Below the pieces are notes generated by a model. It was not told the DNA's origin and did no database searches. It was given only the letters and a program-made list of their open reading frames with translations. Shown here piece by piece: positions 38,263-48,163 of a stretch of DNA of 64,000 nt (within the stretch, counting starts at the first letter, position 1; each line of letters begins with the position of its first letter). The position numbers were made by a program, and so were the translations under genes. The DNA comes from Pirellulaceae bacterium (lineage in GTDB: Bacteria; Planctomycetota; Planctomycetia; Pirellulales; Pirellulaceae): contig JAHBXT010000001.1 of assembly GCA_019636385.1 (NCBI GenBank), forward strand, positions 1,364,001 through 1,428,000, in the 5' to 3' direction.

Positions 38263-40500
38263 ATGTTCATCATGTCACGCCTTGTCCGCCGCAATTTTTT
38301 CCTCAGCAGTTTGGCCGCCGCGTTGAGTGCGCGACGATTGACGATGGGTGCCCAACAAGCTGCGGCCAAAGCATCGGCGGCTTGGTTTCACCGCTGCCTG
38401 GTTGGCATGGAAGTTGGTCCAACCGGTGCGCAATTTGGCTACAGTGATCCTACGGACCAGCGTTATTGCGCAGAGCTGGATGGGAGGCAGATTGTGCGCG
38501 AATGTGTCGCCGCCCATTGTCAGTATTTGGTAATGTGGGTCCGCGATGGCGACTATGCATACTACAACTCGCGATTGCTGCCCAAAGCGCCCGGACTGGG
38601 AAATCGCGACCCACTGCGCGAAGTCGTGGATGAAGCTAAACATCATGACTTGCCGATCATCGCCTACTGCGTTGTTCAGCAGGCGGGTCACTTTCTGAAG
38701 GAGCATCCCGAGTGGGAAATGATCGGTACAGATGGCAAACCGCTGGGACGATTCTCGCTGCGCTCCTCTGGCTATTTGCTAGCCATGCAAGAGCTATTGT
38801 CGGAGCAATTGGAATATGGCGTCGATGGCTTCCATATCGACATGTTGGACCAAGGCTTCGGACCGCCCTATGGTTGTTGGAGCCAGGAATCGCGCCAAGC
38901 CTTTGAACAAGAATTCGGTCGGCCCATGCCTGATATGCCTAGCGGTCCATCGTGGAACGCTGATTGGGATGACATTCTGGAGTTTCGCTATCGCAGTAGC
39001 GATCTGTTCGAGAAGGCATTGACCGAGCATGTCCGCAGCGTCAGTCCGACGGCAACCGTCGATTTCAACTATCACGGCAATCCTCCGTTTTCGTGGGAGG
39101 TGGGTCAACGACCGGTCCAGCACGCTAGCCATGGCGACTTTGTGACCGGCGAAACGGGCGTGTGGGGATTCAGCGCCTTGGGGGTCGGACTGAACGCCGA
39201 ATTCTACCGTGCAAGTACTCCCGGCAAACCTTATCAAGTGGCCATGCAGCGCGGCGTGCGTATGTACCACGATCAAACGACTCGACCACTGGCCGACATC
39301 CGCTGGGAATTACTGACCCTGTTATCTCACGGCGCTTTCGTAACCATGGTGGACAAGACCGCTTTTGATGGCCGGCTAGACCCGCTGGCCTATCAGCGTA
39401 TTGGCCAGGCCTTTGAAGAAGTACATCGCAAGCGCGAACATTTTGGTCAGACTCCCATCTACGATGCCGGCCTGTACTACAGCAGTCGTAGTCGCGATTG
39501 GCTGGGTCAGACCAATCCCGATCAGTGGATGCAGAGTTTCCTGGGTGCTCACAAAGCTCTGCGCTATGAACAACTCGGCTGCGGCATCGTGCTGGACGAA
39601 AACGCCACCTTGGACCGCTTGCAACAACACCCGGTGATCATCCTGTGCAACGCAGGCATTCTGTCCGACCGCGAAATCGAGCTGTTGCAGGAGTACGTCC
39701 AGCACGGTGGCGGGCTAATCGTTACCGGCCATAGCGGTCAGTTCGATCGGCTGGGCCAACCGCGGGAACATGGGTCTCTGACGAACTTGACCGGGGCACG
39801 AGCCGTCGAGCGATTGAGCTCACTTGATAACTGGGTGCGACTTTCCCACCCGCCACACAGCTCAGATTTTGCAGGACTGCTCGATCCGGAGTTGCCCGCG
39901 GACTGGTCATTTTTGGTCAAGGGTCCAGCCACCGTGTACCAGCCCACGACGGCTCAACCGTTGGGACAGCTGTTGAAACCCCATCGCACGACACGACAAC
40001 TGCAAGGCAGGGAGGGCACCGAGTGGCCGATGAGTCCTGAGTCCGTTGTCGGGCCGGCGCTTTTGCTTCATCGACTGGGGCAGGGCAGGGTACTGACCTT
40101 TGCCAGTTCACCTGACTTCGCTACCGCTAGTCAACATCACATTGTGGAGGCTCGGCGGTTACTAACTCATGCGGTTCGTTGGTTGCACCCCAATCCGCGA
40201 GTCCGCATCGAAGCCCCGACCAATATCCAAACTGTGGTTACGGATGACCCCCAGCAGCGTGTGCTACGAGTCCACTTCTTGGGTTACAATTCACCTCCTC
40301 AATCTTTGCCAGCCACCGGGCGACCACTGGTGCTGCCCGGGCTGATCGAGGAGCCGCCATTGTTTCGCGCCGTGGTCCATGTGCGTGACGCGTTTCAGTC
40401 AGCTCAAACATTGAATTCACAAACGATCCTCCGCATTAACGGCATACGTATCGAATTAACCATCCACGACATTCACGAAACGCTGGTGCTAAACTATTGA
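38263..40500 (+). CDS. Tat-exported glycoside-hydrolase-like protein with beta-galactosidase trimerisation-type domain
   Basis: About 745 residues from ATG 38263, or 742 from ATG 38272; the open frame upstream of these lacks family features. The signal 'RRNFFLSSLAAALSARR' is Tat-like. Residues 45-400 form a TIM-barrel ('VVQQAGHFLKEHPEWEMIGT', 'GVDGFHIDMLDQGFGPPYG', 'HASHGDFVTGETGVWGFSA'). Residues about 440-630 form a GATase-like domain ('HPVIILCNAGILSDREIELL', 'YVQHGGGLIVTGHSG') as in beta-galactosidase trimerisation domains. A beta-rich C-terminus follows. The catalytic acids are not obvious to me, so enzymatic activity is inferred. Substrate unknown, probably a polysaccharide. Confidence 0.82.
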   Translation: MFIMSRLVRRNFFLSSLAAALSARRLTMGAQQAAAKASAAWFHRCLVGMEVGPTGAQFGYSDPTDQRYCAELDGRQIVRECVAAHCQYLVMWVRDGDYAYYNSRLLPKAPGLGNRDPLREVVDEAKHHDLPIIAYCVVQQAGHFLKEHPEWEMIGTDGKPLGRFSLRSSGYLLAMQELLSEQLEYGVDGFHIDMLDQGFGPPYGCWSQESRQAFEQEFGRPMPDMPSGPSWNADWDDILEFRYRSSDLFEKALTEHVRSVSPTATVDFNYHGNPPFSWEVGQRPVQHASHGDFVTGETGVWGFSALGVGLNAEFYRASTPGKPYQVAMQRGVRMYHDQTTRPLADIRWELLTLLSHGAFVTMVDKTAFDGRLDPLAYQRIGQAFEEVHRKREHFGQTPIYDAGLYYSSRSRDWLGQTNPDQWMQSFLGAHKALRYEQLGCGIVLDENATLDRLQQHPVIILCNAGILSDREIELLQEYVQHGGGLIVTGHSGQFDRLGQPREHGSLTNLTGARAVERLSSLDNWVRLSHPPHSSDFAGLLDPELPADWSFLVKGPATVYQPTTAQPLGQLLKPHRTTRQLQGREGTEWPMSPESVVGPALLLHRLGQGRVLTFASSPDFATASQHHIVEARRLLTHAVRWLHPNPRVRIEAPTNIQTVVTDDPQQRVLRVHFLGYNSPPQSLPATGRPLVLPGLIEEPPLFRAVVHVRDAFQSAQTLNSQTILRINGIRIELTIHDIHETLVLNY

Positions 40501-40589
40501 GGCAATTTCGTACGGTACTTCGCTGAACGTTTGGCCGATGGGCGCAACCAACTGACTTAACTTTCCTCCTAGATTAACGGAACATTTTA

Positions 40590-41369
40590 ATGATCGTAAC
40601 AGGCAAGATCGTCGTCGTGACAGGCGGGGCCAGTGGCATTGGTGCAGCCTTGTGCCGTGAATTTGCCAATCACGGCGCACAGGGAATTATGGTAGCCGAT
40701 ATCGATCAAGCTGGTGCTGAGCAAGTAGCCGATGAAATCGGTGGCTCGGCGATGGCGGTGGATGTCGCACGCGAAGATGACATTCAGCACTTGGTGCGCG
40801 AGACCACGCGGCGGCTGGGGCCAATTGACCTGTTCTGCTCCAACGCTGGAGTCGGTTGCGAAGGCGGCTTGGATGCTACGAACGCCGATTGGCAACGGCT
40901 GTGGGATATCAATTTGATGTCTCATGTGTATGCAGCGCGAGCCTTGTTACCCATGATGCTTGAGCGTAAGCAGGGCTATCTGTTGCAGACCGCGTCGGCG
41001 GCCGGCCTGTTAACTCAACTGGGCTCTGCACCCTACGCAGTCACCAAACACGCTGCAGTGGCGTTCGCCGAGTGGCTATCGATTACCTATTGGGACGCCG
41101 GCATTCGCGTCTCCTGTCTGTGCCCTCAAGGCGTACGCACCAAATTGTTGGCCGAAACGCCGCCGAGTATTAATGCCATGCTGACTCCGACAGCCATCGA
41201 TCCCGAAGTGGCTGCCAGGTGTACCATCGAAGGACTTGCCGAAGAGCGGTTTCTAATCCTGCCGCACCCTGAAGTCGCCGAATACTATCGCAACCGCGCC
41301 GGCGACAACGAACGCTGGCTACGCGGCATGCGCCGTTGGCAAGCTAAGCTGTTTGAGACAAATCCTTAG
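40590..41369 (+). CDS. Short-chain dehydrogenase/reductase
   Basis: 259 residues. The cofactor motif [10 protein letters not shown] is near residue 11, followed by '[10 protein letters not shown]' (NAG), the catalytic Ser in '[11 protein letters not shown]' and the Tyr-Lys pair in '[11 protein letters not shown]'. The acidic residue at the end of beta-2 ('VADIDQAG') suggests NAD(H). It lies 90 bases after the glycosidase-like gene on the same strand and may act on the released sugar or alcohol, but the substrate cannot be read. Confidence 0.92.
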   Translation: MIVTGKIVVVTGGASGIGAALCREFANHGAQGIMVADIDQAGAEQVADEIGGSAMAVDVAREDDIQHLVRETTRRLGPIDLFCSNAGVGCEGGLDATNADWQRLWDINLMSHVYAARALLPMMLERKQGYLLQTASAAGLLTQLGSAPYAVTKHAAVAFAEWLSITYWDAGIRVSCLCPQGVRTKLLAETPPSINAMLTPTAIDPEVAARCTIEGLAEERFLILPHPEVAEYYRNRAGDNERWLRGMRRWQAKLFETNP

Positions 41370-41420
41370 CCACCTCGGCACGTGTCACTTGGAAATGCCA
41401 AACGCATGGACGCGGCCGTT

Positions 41421-41816
41421 TTATGTCTTGCAGCTTTCGTGGCTACCGCCGCTGGTGGTGGCCAGGCAAAAGATGCGGCTGTCCCGCAGTCCCAAGGCGA
41501 TCCAAGCTACCACGCCGACAAGGATGGGGAAGATAAACGCATCACCGATGCGCACATGCGTTGCCGTGGCACCGCCCAAATATCCCGTTAACAGAATTGC
41601 TCCGACGAAAGCGGTGCGAGGAATCAAGAACATCAACGCTATGCCAACTTCAACAATACCGATAGTGTGCATCACTTCCGTCGACCACCCCATCTTGGCA
41701 AACATCTCTGCTTTGCCTTCCCACTGAGTGAACTTGCCCATCGCACTGGCAATGATCAAGAAAGCCGCCAACAGCACACTCAATACCCAACCGGCCAATC
41801 GCATTTTCTTCATCAC
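41421..41816 (-). CDS. DoxX-family membrane protein
   Basis: 131 residues with four membrane spans. 'LIIASAMGKFTQW' in the first third and 'GIVEVGIALMFLIPRTAFVG' in the middle are DoxX-like. The C-terminus after 'GLRDSRIFCL' is soluble. Family members are linked to redox or thiol stress and terminal oxidases, with no clear role here. It is convergent with the SDR gene. Confidence 0.8.
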   Translation of the reverse strand: MMKKMRLAGWVLSVLLAAFLIIASAMGKFTQWEGKAEMFAKMGWSTEVMHTIGIVEVGIALMFLIPRTAFVGAILLTGYLGGATATHVRIGDAFIFPILVGVVAWIALGLRDSRIFCLATTSGGSHESCKT

Positions 41817-41888
41817 AAACTCCAGACAACGTTAGAGTCAAACAGGTCATGTCAATGATCTACTGAGTGTTCAATTGCAATCTGTCGA

Positions 41889-42491
41889 TCAACGAGCGCT
41901 ACCTAGTACGGCGACCCCGACCAGACCCACAACCGCCAGTATCAATAGTCCCAATAGTATCCACACGATGATCGACGTCTTGTAGCGAATATGGGGAGTG
42001 CTGGCTATCACCTGAGCATATTTCGGCGTGAAAATGTAGACACCCTTGCGAGATGCTAACAAATAAAGGAAGTAGGCGCTGATGAGCGTACCGATGGGAA
42101 ATCCTAGTAACCCGATGGCAGAAATAACAATGCCTCCGATGCGCGTCCACGGCACAAGTCTTCTTAGCCCTAATCCTACAAAGAATTGCAATACCGATAA
42201 CCCACCCACGAACAATCCTAACACAGCAACAAATATCGCCCCGATGGCATCTGAACCATCGGAACCGGGATCGACGATTAATCCTAGCCCTGCCAGCATA
42301 TAGAACCCCGCCATGACTACACCTGCTATCGAGCCCAGCAGGTACAAGACACCAATGGACTTCACCGAAGCCTCATGCGACAGGTGCTCGCGGCGAATTC
42401 CGTCGACTCCGGCAATACCAAAGTCTGCCGTCACGCCCGATACCATTGCCGTCGGGGCGTACGGATTGAACTCTTGAGGATTGTTCGCCAT
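41889..42491 (-). CDS. Polytopic membrane protein, unknown function
   Basis: 200 residues. The soluble N-terminus (about 40 residues, 'NPQEFNPYAPTAMVSGV', the 'NPYAP' start common in planctomycete membrane proteins) is followed by four or five membrane spans: 'GVLYLLGSIAGVVMAGFYML', 'AIGAIFVAVLGLFVGGLSVL', 'IGGIVISAIGLLGFPIGTLI' and a C-terminal 'SIIVWILLGLLILAVVGLVG'. I do not recognise the family. Confidence 0.75.
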   Translation of the reverse strand: MANNPQEFNPYAPTAMVSGVTADFGIAGVDGIRREHLSHEASVKSIGVLYLLGSIAGVVMAGFYMLAGLGLIVDPGSDGSDAIGAIFVAVLGLFVGGLSVLQFFVGLGLRRLVPWTRIGGIVISAIGLLGFPIGTLISAYFLYLLASRKGVYIFTPKYAQVIASTPHIRYKTSIIVWILLGLLILAVVGLVGVAVLGSAR

Positions 42492-42711
42492 GGTTTGATT
42501 GCCACCCTGAATGTACTTGAAACGATGTGGAAATTAGAGGAGCCTGAACGGCGATCCATCATTGTGCCCGATTGTTGTTGGCTTGTCCAACGTGTAAATT
42601 GCATCTGAAGCGGTGCGGAGACTCAATCAGGATTCTCTTCCTAACCCGCTGCATTACACCTTGATTGCATTTTGTCATGCCGCATTTCGATGCCAATTGG
42701 AGACTTTGAAT

Positions 42712-43800
42712 ATGCCTGAGATCGCTTGTCCCTCGTGCAGCAAAAATTACCGCATCACCACCGAGAATCTCGGCAAATCGGTGCGCTGTCAGGCTTGTGG
42801 AGCCATCTTTCCGGCTGTCGAAACGCCACCGCAAATTCAGTCAAACGCTACGTCGAGTTCTCCAATTTCTTCAGGCTCTGCCTGGGACAACGCAACGGCT
42901 CAGACCATAGCGTTTGATAAGACCCCCATTGGCGGTTCTCATCCCGCCTCGACCGCCAGCGCTACGGCGCGAGTCTATGTGGCACCGCCGGGCAAACGCG
43001 GTTCGGCGGACGAAATTGACTATGCGATCCACGGCGATGATACGCAGTACGTCGAAGTCGCCCTTGATCCAGGCGAAACGGTCATCGCTGAATCGGGAGC
43101 CATGATGTACATGACCGCCGGCATTGAAATGCAGACTGTGTTTGGCAATCCTTCGCAAAGCAGCGGCGGATTCTGGGATAAGGTTGTGTCAGCGGGCAAG
43201 CGCGTGTTGACCGGTGAATCGCTGTTCATGACCACGTTCACCAATACTCGTGGTCGCGGCAAAGAGACCGTGGCTTTTGCTGCGCCCTACATGGGGCGCA
43301 TTACGCCGATGCATCTGGATCAAATGGGCGGCGAGCTGATTTGTCAGAAAGATGCCTTTCTGTGCGGAGCCAAAGGCATTCAGATCTCCATCGCCTTCCA
43401 AAAGAAGATCGGCGTTGGGCTGTTTGGCGGTGAAGGCTTTATCATGCAGCGTTTGACCGGCGATGGCGTGGCGCTGGTTCATGCTGGTGGAGCACTGTTG
43501 TATCGACAACTCGCTGCCGGCGAATCATTGCGCCTGGACACCGGCTGCCTGATGGCCATGGGGCCGTCGGTGCAATACGACATTCAGTTTATCGGCGGCA
43601 TCAAAAACACGCTGTTCGGTGGCGAAGGATTGTTTGTCGCTACCGTGATCGGCCCTGGCCCGATCTGGTTGCAGAGTCTCCCGTTTTCGCGACTAGCAGG
43701 TCGCATTTACGCCGCAGCCCCTCAAGGCGGCGGCTCGCGCCGCGAGGAAGGCTCTGTGCTCGGCGGCCTCGGATCGATGCTCATGGGGGACACCAAGTAG
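42712..43800 (+). CDS. TIGR00266/AIM24-family protein with N-terminal zinc ribbon
   Basis: About 362 residues from the ATG at 42712. The N-terminus is a MJ0042-type zinc ribbon (C6-x2-C9, C26-x2-C29 in 'IACPSCSKNYR' and 'VRCQACGAIFP'). After a Ser/Ala-rich linker comes the AIM24 domain from about residue 105: 'YVEVALDPGETVIAESGAMM', 'FGGEGFIMQRLTGDGVALVH', 'GGIKNTLFGGEGLFVATVIG'. AIM24-type proteins form beta-sandwich trimers; their function in bacteria is unknown. The zinc ribbon fusion is less usual for the family. Confidence 0.88.
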   Translation: MPEIACPSCSKNYRITTENLGKSVRCQACGAIFPAVETPPQIQSNATSSSPISSGSAWDNATAQTIAFDKTPIGGSHPASTASATARVYVAPPGKRGSADEIDYAIHGDDTQYVEVALDPGETVIAESGAMMYMTAGIEMQTVFGNPSQSSGGFWDKVVSAGKRVLTGESLFMTTFTNTRGRGKETVAFAAPYMGRITPMHLDQMGGELICQKDAFLCGAKGIQISIAFQKKIGVGLFGGEGFIMQRLTGDGVALVHAGGALLYRQLAAGESLRLDTGCLMAMGPSVQYDIQFIGGIKNTLFGGEGLFVATVIGPGPIWLQSLPFSRLAGRIYAAAPQGGGSRREEGSVLGGLGSMLMGDTK

Positions 43801-43905
43801 CCGAGTGCAGGAGGAGCGTTTACAACCCGCTAAATCAGTAGAGCTTTCGATCGTCTTTCGCTAACGCCGCAAGGGGAGACACCAATCCGCCGCCTGTCAT
43901 AAACT

Positions 43906-46900
43906 TTAGTTTCGACTGCTACCCATGCCTCCGTCCAGGCCGCCCATGCTCAGACCTGTCGCGATGGACTGCGCTTCGAAGTCCGCAAGCCGAGATGGCA
44001 GGCGATACTTAAATACACGAACGTCCTCTGGCAGCTCGAACAGGTTGGACAAATGTAACGTCCATCGCTCCAACATTTGCTCGATGGCTGAGTAGTGTTT
44101 CACGAGTTCGGGCACATCCGCATCGAAGGCACCCATTCCACCCGAGTAAGTGCCCATGCTACCCCTAGACATAGCAGGTATCGCATATGCAGAACGTGGA
44201 TTGATCTGCGCATATCGCTCATTTCCAACGATTTCAGCGATGCTTGAGTTCGTCTGGGCGATGATCTGCTGCGTACGGTCAGCCATTTCATTGTCCATGA
44301 TCCCCGTTTGAACACACCACTTGAGAACCTCTGGCCAGATGATCCGCCTAACATCGTGGTGATGATCGAAATCGGAATCGGCCAGTCGCTGTGTCAAGAA
44401 TAGCTTGATCTTCTGCTTTTCGTCTTCACTAACTACCGTCAAAGCAGCCAGCGTCTCTTGCAGGTTGAGTTCAGGCTCCCGCAACACCTGATCCTGAAAG
44501 ATTTGATGTAGCACTCGCAGTGGCTGTCGCTGGTCCGGTGGCAAGCTCGACCAATAAGGCCGCCAATCCCAGGCGGTAGGCAGCAAATAAGATTCGAGGT
44601 CTCCTTTGGAATACGGCGGATTCGACGGGTAGCTATGCCGATAAATCTGATCTAGTGGAGTGCCTGCCAGCCTCTCCCAGCTTCGCTTGGATCGGTCCTG
44701 AGATGCCTTTGGCATATCTGAGTAGGGCAGTTGAATCGCTCCGGCAAGTCGCATTGCGTAACGGCTAAAACTGTATTTCCATTGCTCTTCGATTGTTAGC
44801 TTGGCACCGGCTGATTCCAAATTCGATAGTAGTTTTACTACCAAGTCTCTTGGTAATTCATCTGGCTGGAACCTTTGCCGTTGCTCTCCGAACTCAGCAA
44901 TATTGGAGAATGAACTAGGGTCTACTATCCCCATGACTGTCCAGTAGCAGGCCATGTAGCTTTGCTTGTTGCAGTTCTCTAATTCCTCAGCCACCGTAGC
45001 AATTAGAACCGCTGGAGGCAACTTCGTCGCCTCTGCCAAGAACGTGCTCATCCAGATAGCCTCATGCGAGGTGCCACCGATTATGATGCTTCCCCATTTG
45101 CGGGACTTGCGAATGATCTGATCGAAGACTTCACGCTGTTGCTCAGTCGATTGAGCGAGTGCAATAAGTGCGCGGATTGCGACGCTAGCGGTTTCAACCT
45201 CGCTCTCGCGACTCATCAGCGCCTGCCACTGCTCGTAGGTGTAGCCGCGATAGGTGGCCGCGTTTTCGGGTGGTTGCTGCATCAGCGATTCTAATTCTCG
45301 ATCGTCGATGCCCCCCTCGGTCTTGGGCACGGTTTGCATCTCCATGCTCATACCCAAATGACGCGTTGCTTGCGCTGGTTGGCCGGACCAAAATTTCGGC
45401 AATTCTGAACCGGGAGTAAGCCTAGCTTCTGGCAACTGCGGACCTTGTTGTTTTGAATCGCCAAGATTCAACTCCACATTTCCATGCGGGTCAACGTTGG
45501 CTGCAGCTCCGGCGGGTAACTGAATTCTCGCAAGCGTGCCGTCAGATTTCTTGACGGTCAACCAAATACCCAGTGCTAGGCCGATGGGAAAGAAACTGGT
45601 AGCCAGCGTCCAACGAAGCCAGGGTGGAATTCGGCTGCGGCGCGAGCTGCCCGATTGCATTGCCGGTGATGGAGCGTTGTCAGATAACGCTATGGGCTGA
45701 GACAATTCGGGGGCTTTCAGAGCCAAGCTGACCAACTGTGCTAGGTTGGCATCCTGGCCGAGCGCGGCAAGCTGCTCAGATACCTGCTGAGTGGAATCAG
45801 GGCGACTTTCGCGCTGCTTGGCGGTCAACCTTTCAATCAATTCGACCAGTGGTTGACTGCCCTGTCGGTACTGCTGCGGCACGCGAATTGGCTGGTCGGA
45901 AACATGTCCTTGCAGCTTGGCAAAGTTAGTCGCAAAACGCGGACCACTGTAGGGCACCGCACCGGTCAGTAATTTGTACAGCGTGCAGCCGAGCGAATAT
46001 AAATCTGCCCGTGCGTCGACGCTACGAGCATCGTGAATCTGCTCTGGCGACATGTAGTCGGCAGTGCCCAGAGTCAATCCGGTAATCGTGCCGCTGGTGT
46101 CACCCGTCGCTGAGGTTTGCAAGCGTGCGAGGCCCAAGTCCAACAGCTTGACCTGCCCAGACGAATTGATCATTACGTTGGATGGTTTTACATCGCGATG
46201 AATCAGCCCGTTGCGATTGGCATAGTCCAGAGCTGCGGCCACTGCACCTCCAATCGCCGCCACCACCTCCGGCGGCAACGGCCCTAGGCGCTGAGCGATG
46301 CTGCTCAGGTCCATGCCATCAACGTACTCCATTACCAACACCGGCTGACCAGCCAACTCGCGCGCATCCAGCGCCGCCACAATGTTCGGATGGCTGAGCT
46401 GCCCCAGCGTACGCATCTCGGCTTCAAACCGCTGCACCGCACGCCTGTCCGCCAAGCGTCTGCCAGAGATAATTTTCACCGCCACATCGCGCCCGAGCCG
46501 CAGATGTTGCGCCCGATAGACCATGCCCATGCCACCCTGCGCGACCGGTTCCAGAATGCGATAGTCACCCAGCTGCAAGGGCAGCTCGAACTGGTCAGCC
46601 TGTGTCTCATCGCCGGCTCCGCCCGCAATCACCGCCAGAGCGCGAGTGGTAGACCAACGACAATCAGGCTCACCAAAGTACGCGCTGTCACCATCTTTGA
46701 CGTGCAGCAGTTGCAGGACATAATCAGATGGCTGCTGCTCTAGCCGCTGGGCGCGCCCACGACACTGATCGCAGTCCTGAATATGCTGGACGAGCGAGTT
46801 TTCGCTCAGCTCGTCGATTCTGCCAGCCATCAAGTCGCTCAGCACCGATTCGTTCGGACAAGCTATTGCTTGCATGGCCACTCTCCCAGGGTATTCTTCG

Positions 46901-46917
46901 TCAACATAGTTGGGCAT
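43906..46917 (-). CDS. Membrane Ser/Thr protein kinase with N-terminal anti-sigma-like zinc finger
   Basis: 1003 residues. The N-terminus has a zf-HC2-like H45-x3-C49-x2-C52 motif. The kinase domain (116-390) shows 'VAQGGMGMVYRA', K148, the catalytic loop 'LIHRDVKPSNVMI' (D242), and DLG (260-262) in place of DFG. A membrane span follows at about 430-455 ('WTLATSFFPIGLALGIWLTV'). The 550-residue external part is helical and unassigned. An ECF sigma gene lies 400 bases upstream on the same strand. The pair fits the planctomycete ECF/kinase signalling modules in which a zinc-finger-bearing kinase may control the sigma factor. Start: the ATG at 46917, or a second ATG 14 codons on. Confidence 0.9.
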   Translation of the reverse strand: MPNYVDEEYPGRVAMQAIACPNESVLSDLMAGRIDELSENSLVQHIQDCDQCRGRAQRLEQQPSDYVLQLLHVKDGDSAYFGEPDCRWSTTRALAVIAGGAGDETQADQFELPLQLGDYRILEPVAQGGMGMVYRAQHLRLGRDVAVKIISGRRLADRRAVQRFEAEMRTLGQLSHPNIVAALDARELAGQPVLVMEYVDGMDLSSIAQRLGPLPPEVVAAIGGAVAAALDYANRNGLIHRDVKPSNVMINSSGQVKLLDLGLARLQTSATGDTSGTITGLTLGTADYMSPEQIHDARSVDARADLYSLGCTLYKLLTGAVPYSGPRFATNFAKLQGHVSDQPIRVPQQYRQGSQPLVELIERLTAKQRESRPDSTQQVSEQLAALGQDANLAQLVSLALKAPELSQPIALSDNAPSPAMQSGSSRRSRIPPWLRWTLATSFFPIGLALGIWLTVKKSDGTLARIQLPAGAAANVDPHGNVELNLGDSKQQGPQLPEARLTPGSELPKFWSGQPAQATRHLGMSMEMQTVPKTEGGIDDRELESLMQQPPENAATYRGYTYEQWQALMSRESEVETASVAIRALIALAQSTEQQREVFDQIIRKSRKWGSIIIGGTSHEAIWMSTFLAEATKLPPAVLIATVAEELENCNKQSYMACYWTVMGIVDPSSFSNIAEFGEQRQRFQPDELPRDLVVKLLSNLESAGAKLTIEEQWKYSFSRYAMRLAGAIQLPYSDMPKASQDRSKRSWERLAGTPLDQIYRHSYPSNPPYSKGDLESYLLPTAWDWRPYWSSLPPDQRQPLRVLHQIFQDQVLREPELNLQETLAALTVVSEDEKQKIKLFLTQRLADSDFDHHHDVRRIIWPEVLKWCVQTGIMDNEMADRTQQIIAQTNSSIAEIVGNERYAQINPRSAYAIPAMSRGSMGTYSGGMGAFDADVPELVKHYSAIEQMLERWTLHLSNLFELPEDVRVFKYRLPSRLADFEAQSIATGLSMGGLDGGMGSSRN

Positions 46918-47320
46918 GTTTGTCTGCCCTACCTATTAGAACGCAACCGCCTGACAGACGACAACGTTTGGGGTTTTCTACCGATATTTTGTCGCTCTGG
47001 GACGGAAGCCGACTGTGGGAACGCTCCTCTTTACTACCAGCATTCTGCCCCAACCGGGCATTTAGGCGAGCTGAGCTGTAGCCGGTTTCTGAGATGTTGT
47101 TGGTCTCGCGGACAGTCCAGGCCCCAGTGGGGCACGACATCGGTAGAAACGTTGCGGCACAAATGATTGCAAGTTCCATCGGGACGGAATATCGCCCGTC
47201 GCTCGACCTATCTTACCTCGCGAGAAGTCCTCCGGCTGATCTCGGACCGATATCCAACCGCTTGCGCCTTGGTGCGATTGCGGGAGACCTTCAAAATTTT
47301 GCTCGGGTCGCAATGGTCCA
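46918..47320. other. Intergenic stretch between kinase and ECF sigma gene
   Basis: About 400 bases, presumably with the kinase promoter. I see no gene, RNA or clear hairpin here; the open frames present have compositions unlike the neighbouring genes. Confidence 0.4.
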
Positions 47321-47905
47321 CTACTGCGGCAATTCGCCGAGCCGTTGCTTGAGCCGGCGTAGAACACGACAGCGGGCTTGATAGACCGAGGCGATGCTGA
47401 TGGAAAGCTGCTGAGCTACCTCGGCCGCCGAGCGATTTTCGATCGCGGTCATTCGAAACGCTTGCCAGGTGCGCGGTTCAAATTCCTCCTCGACCATCTC
47501 TAAAACTCGCCCGATCAGTTTAGCTTGAAATTGACTGCGAGAATCCTCATCGTGCTCAAGGTCTGGAACGGCTTGCAGCCAAGCCAGCGCGTCAGAACCA
47601 CCAGTAGCCTGAGGCTGCCCTGTCCGTCGGCGGAAGAAATCGGCCAAGCGTGTACGGGTAATCGTCGCCAGCCAAGCGCTAAAACTGGCTCCAGGCCGCT
47701 GGTGATCGAACTGATGAATCTTACGCGCTACAGTTGCAAACACATCTTGAACCACATCCGCCGCATCATGTCCTGGCAACCCCGCACGGCGACACCAAGC
47801 ATAAACTATCGGCGAAAACGACTCAACCAATCGACTCCAGGCCGACGCTTGCATTTCGCAGAGTCGCAACAAAAACTGCGACGACAAACTGGGCGACTGG
47901 GTCAT
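47321..47905 (-). CDS. ECF-type RNA polymerase sigma factor
   Basis: 194 residues. Region 2 includes 'YAWCRRAGLPGHDAADVVQD' and 'FATVARKIHQFDHQRPGASF', with 'SAWLATITRTRLADFFRR'; region 4 is 'AFRMTAIENRSAAEVAQQLS' then 'ISIASVYQARCRVLRRLKQR'. It recruits RNA polymerase to specific promoters. It lies upstream of, and in line with, the 1003-residue kinase, whose N-terminal zinc finger could bind it. Confidence 0.92.
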   Translation of the reverse strand: MTQSPSLSSQFLLRLCEMQASAWSRLVESFSPIVYAWCRRAGLPGHDAADVVQDVFATVARKIHQFDHQRPGASFSAWLATITRTRLADFFRRRTGQPQATGGSDALAWLQAVPDLEHDEDSRSQFQAKLIGRVLEMVEEEFEPRTWQAFRMTAIENRSAAEVAQQLSISIASVYQARCRVLRRLKQRLGELPQ

Positions 47906-48163
47906 GATGGACTGCCTGTAGGCTGGGCGCTATTGTCGGGTGATGCTGGAAACACGATCAACGAATCGACTGACACATCGGCCAATCGCTGCGCAAGCAT
48001 GATTGCATCTAGCAGTCCATCATAACCACGACTTACCATGTATGCCATTGGTCCGCTGACTACTAGCAACTCTCCTGGTATGCCTCAATAGCTTGTATCA
48101 TCCGCCGACTGTCCATATTGGTGTTGATAAGTGGGCAAACTGATTTCCACTGACTCGCGCTAA

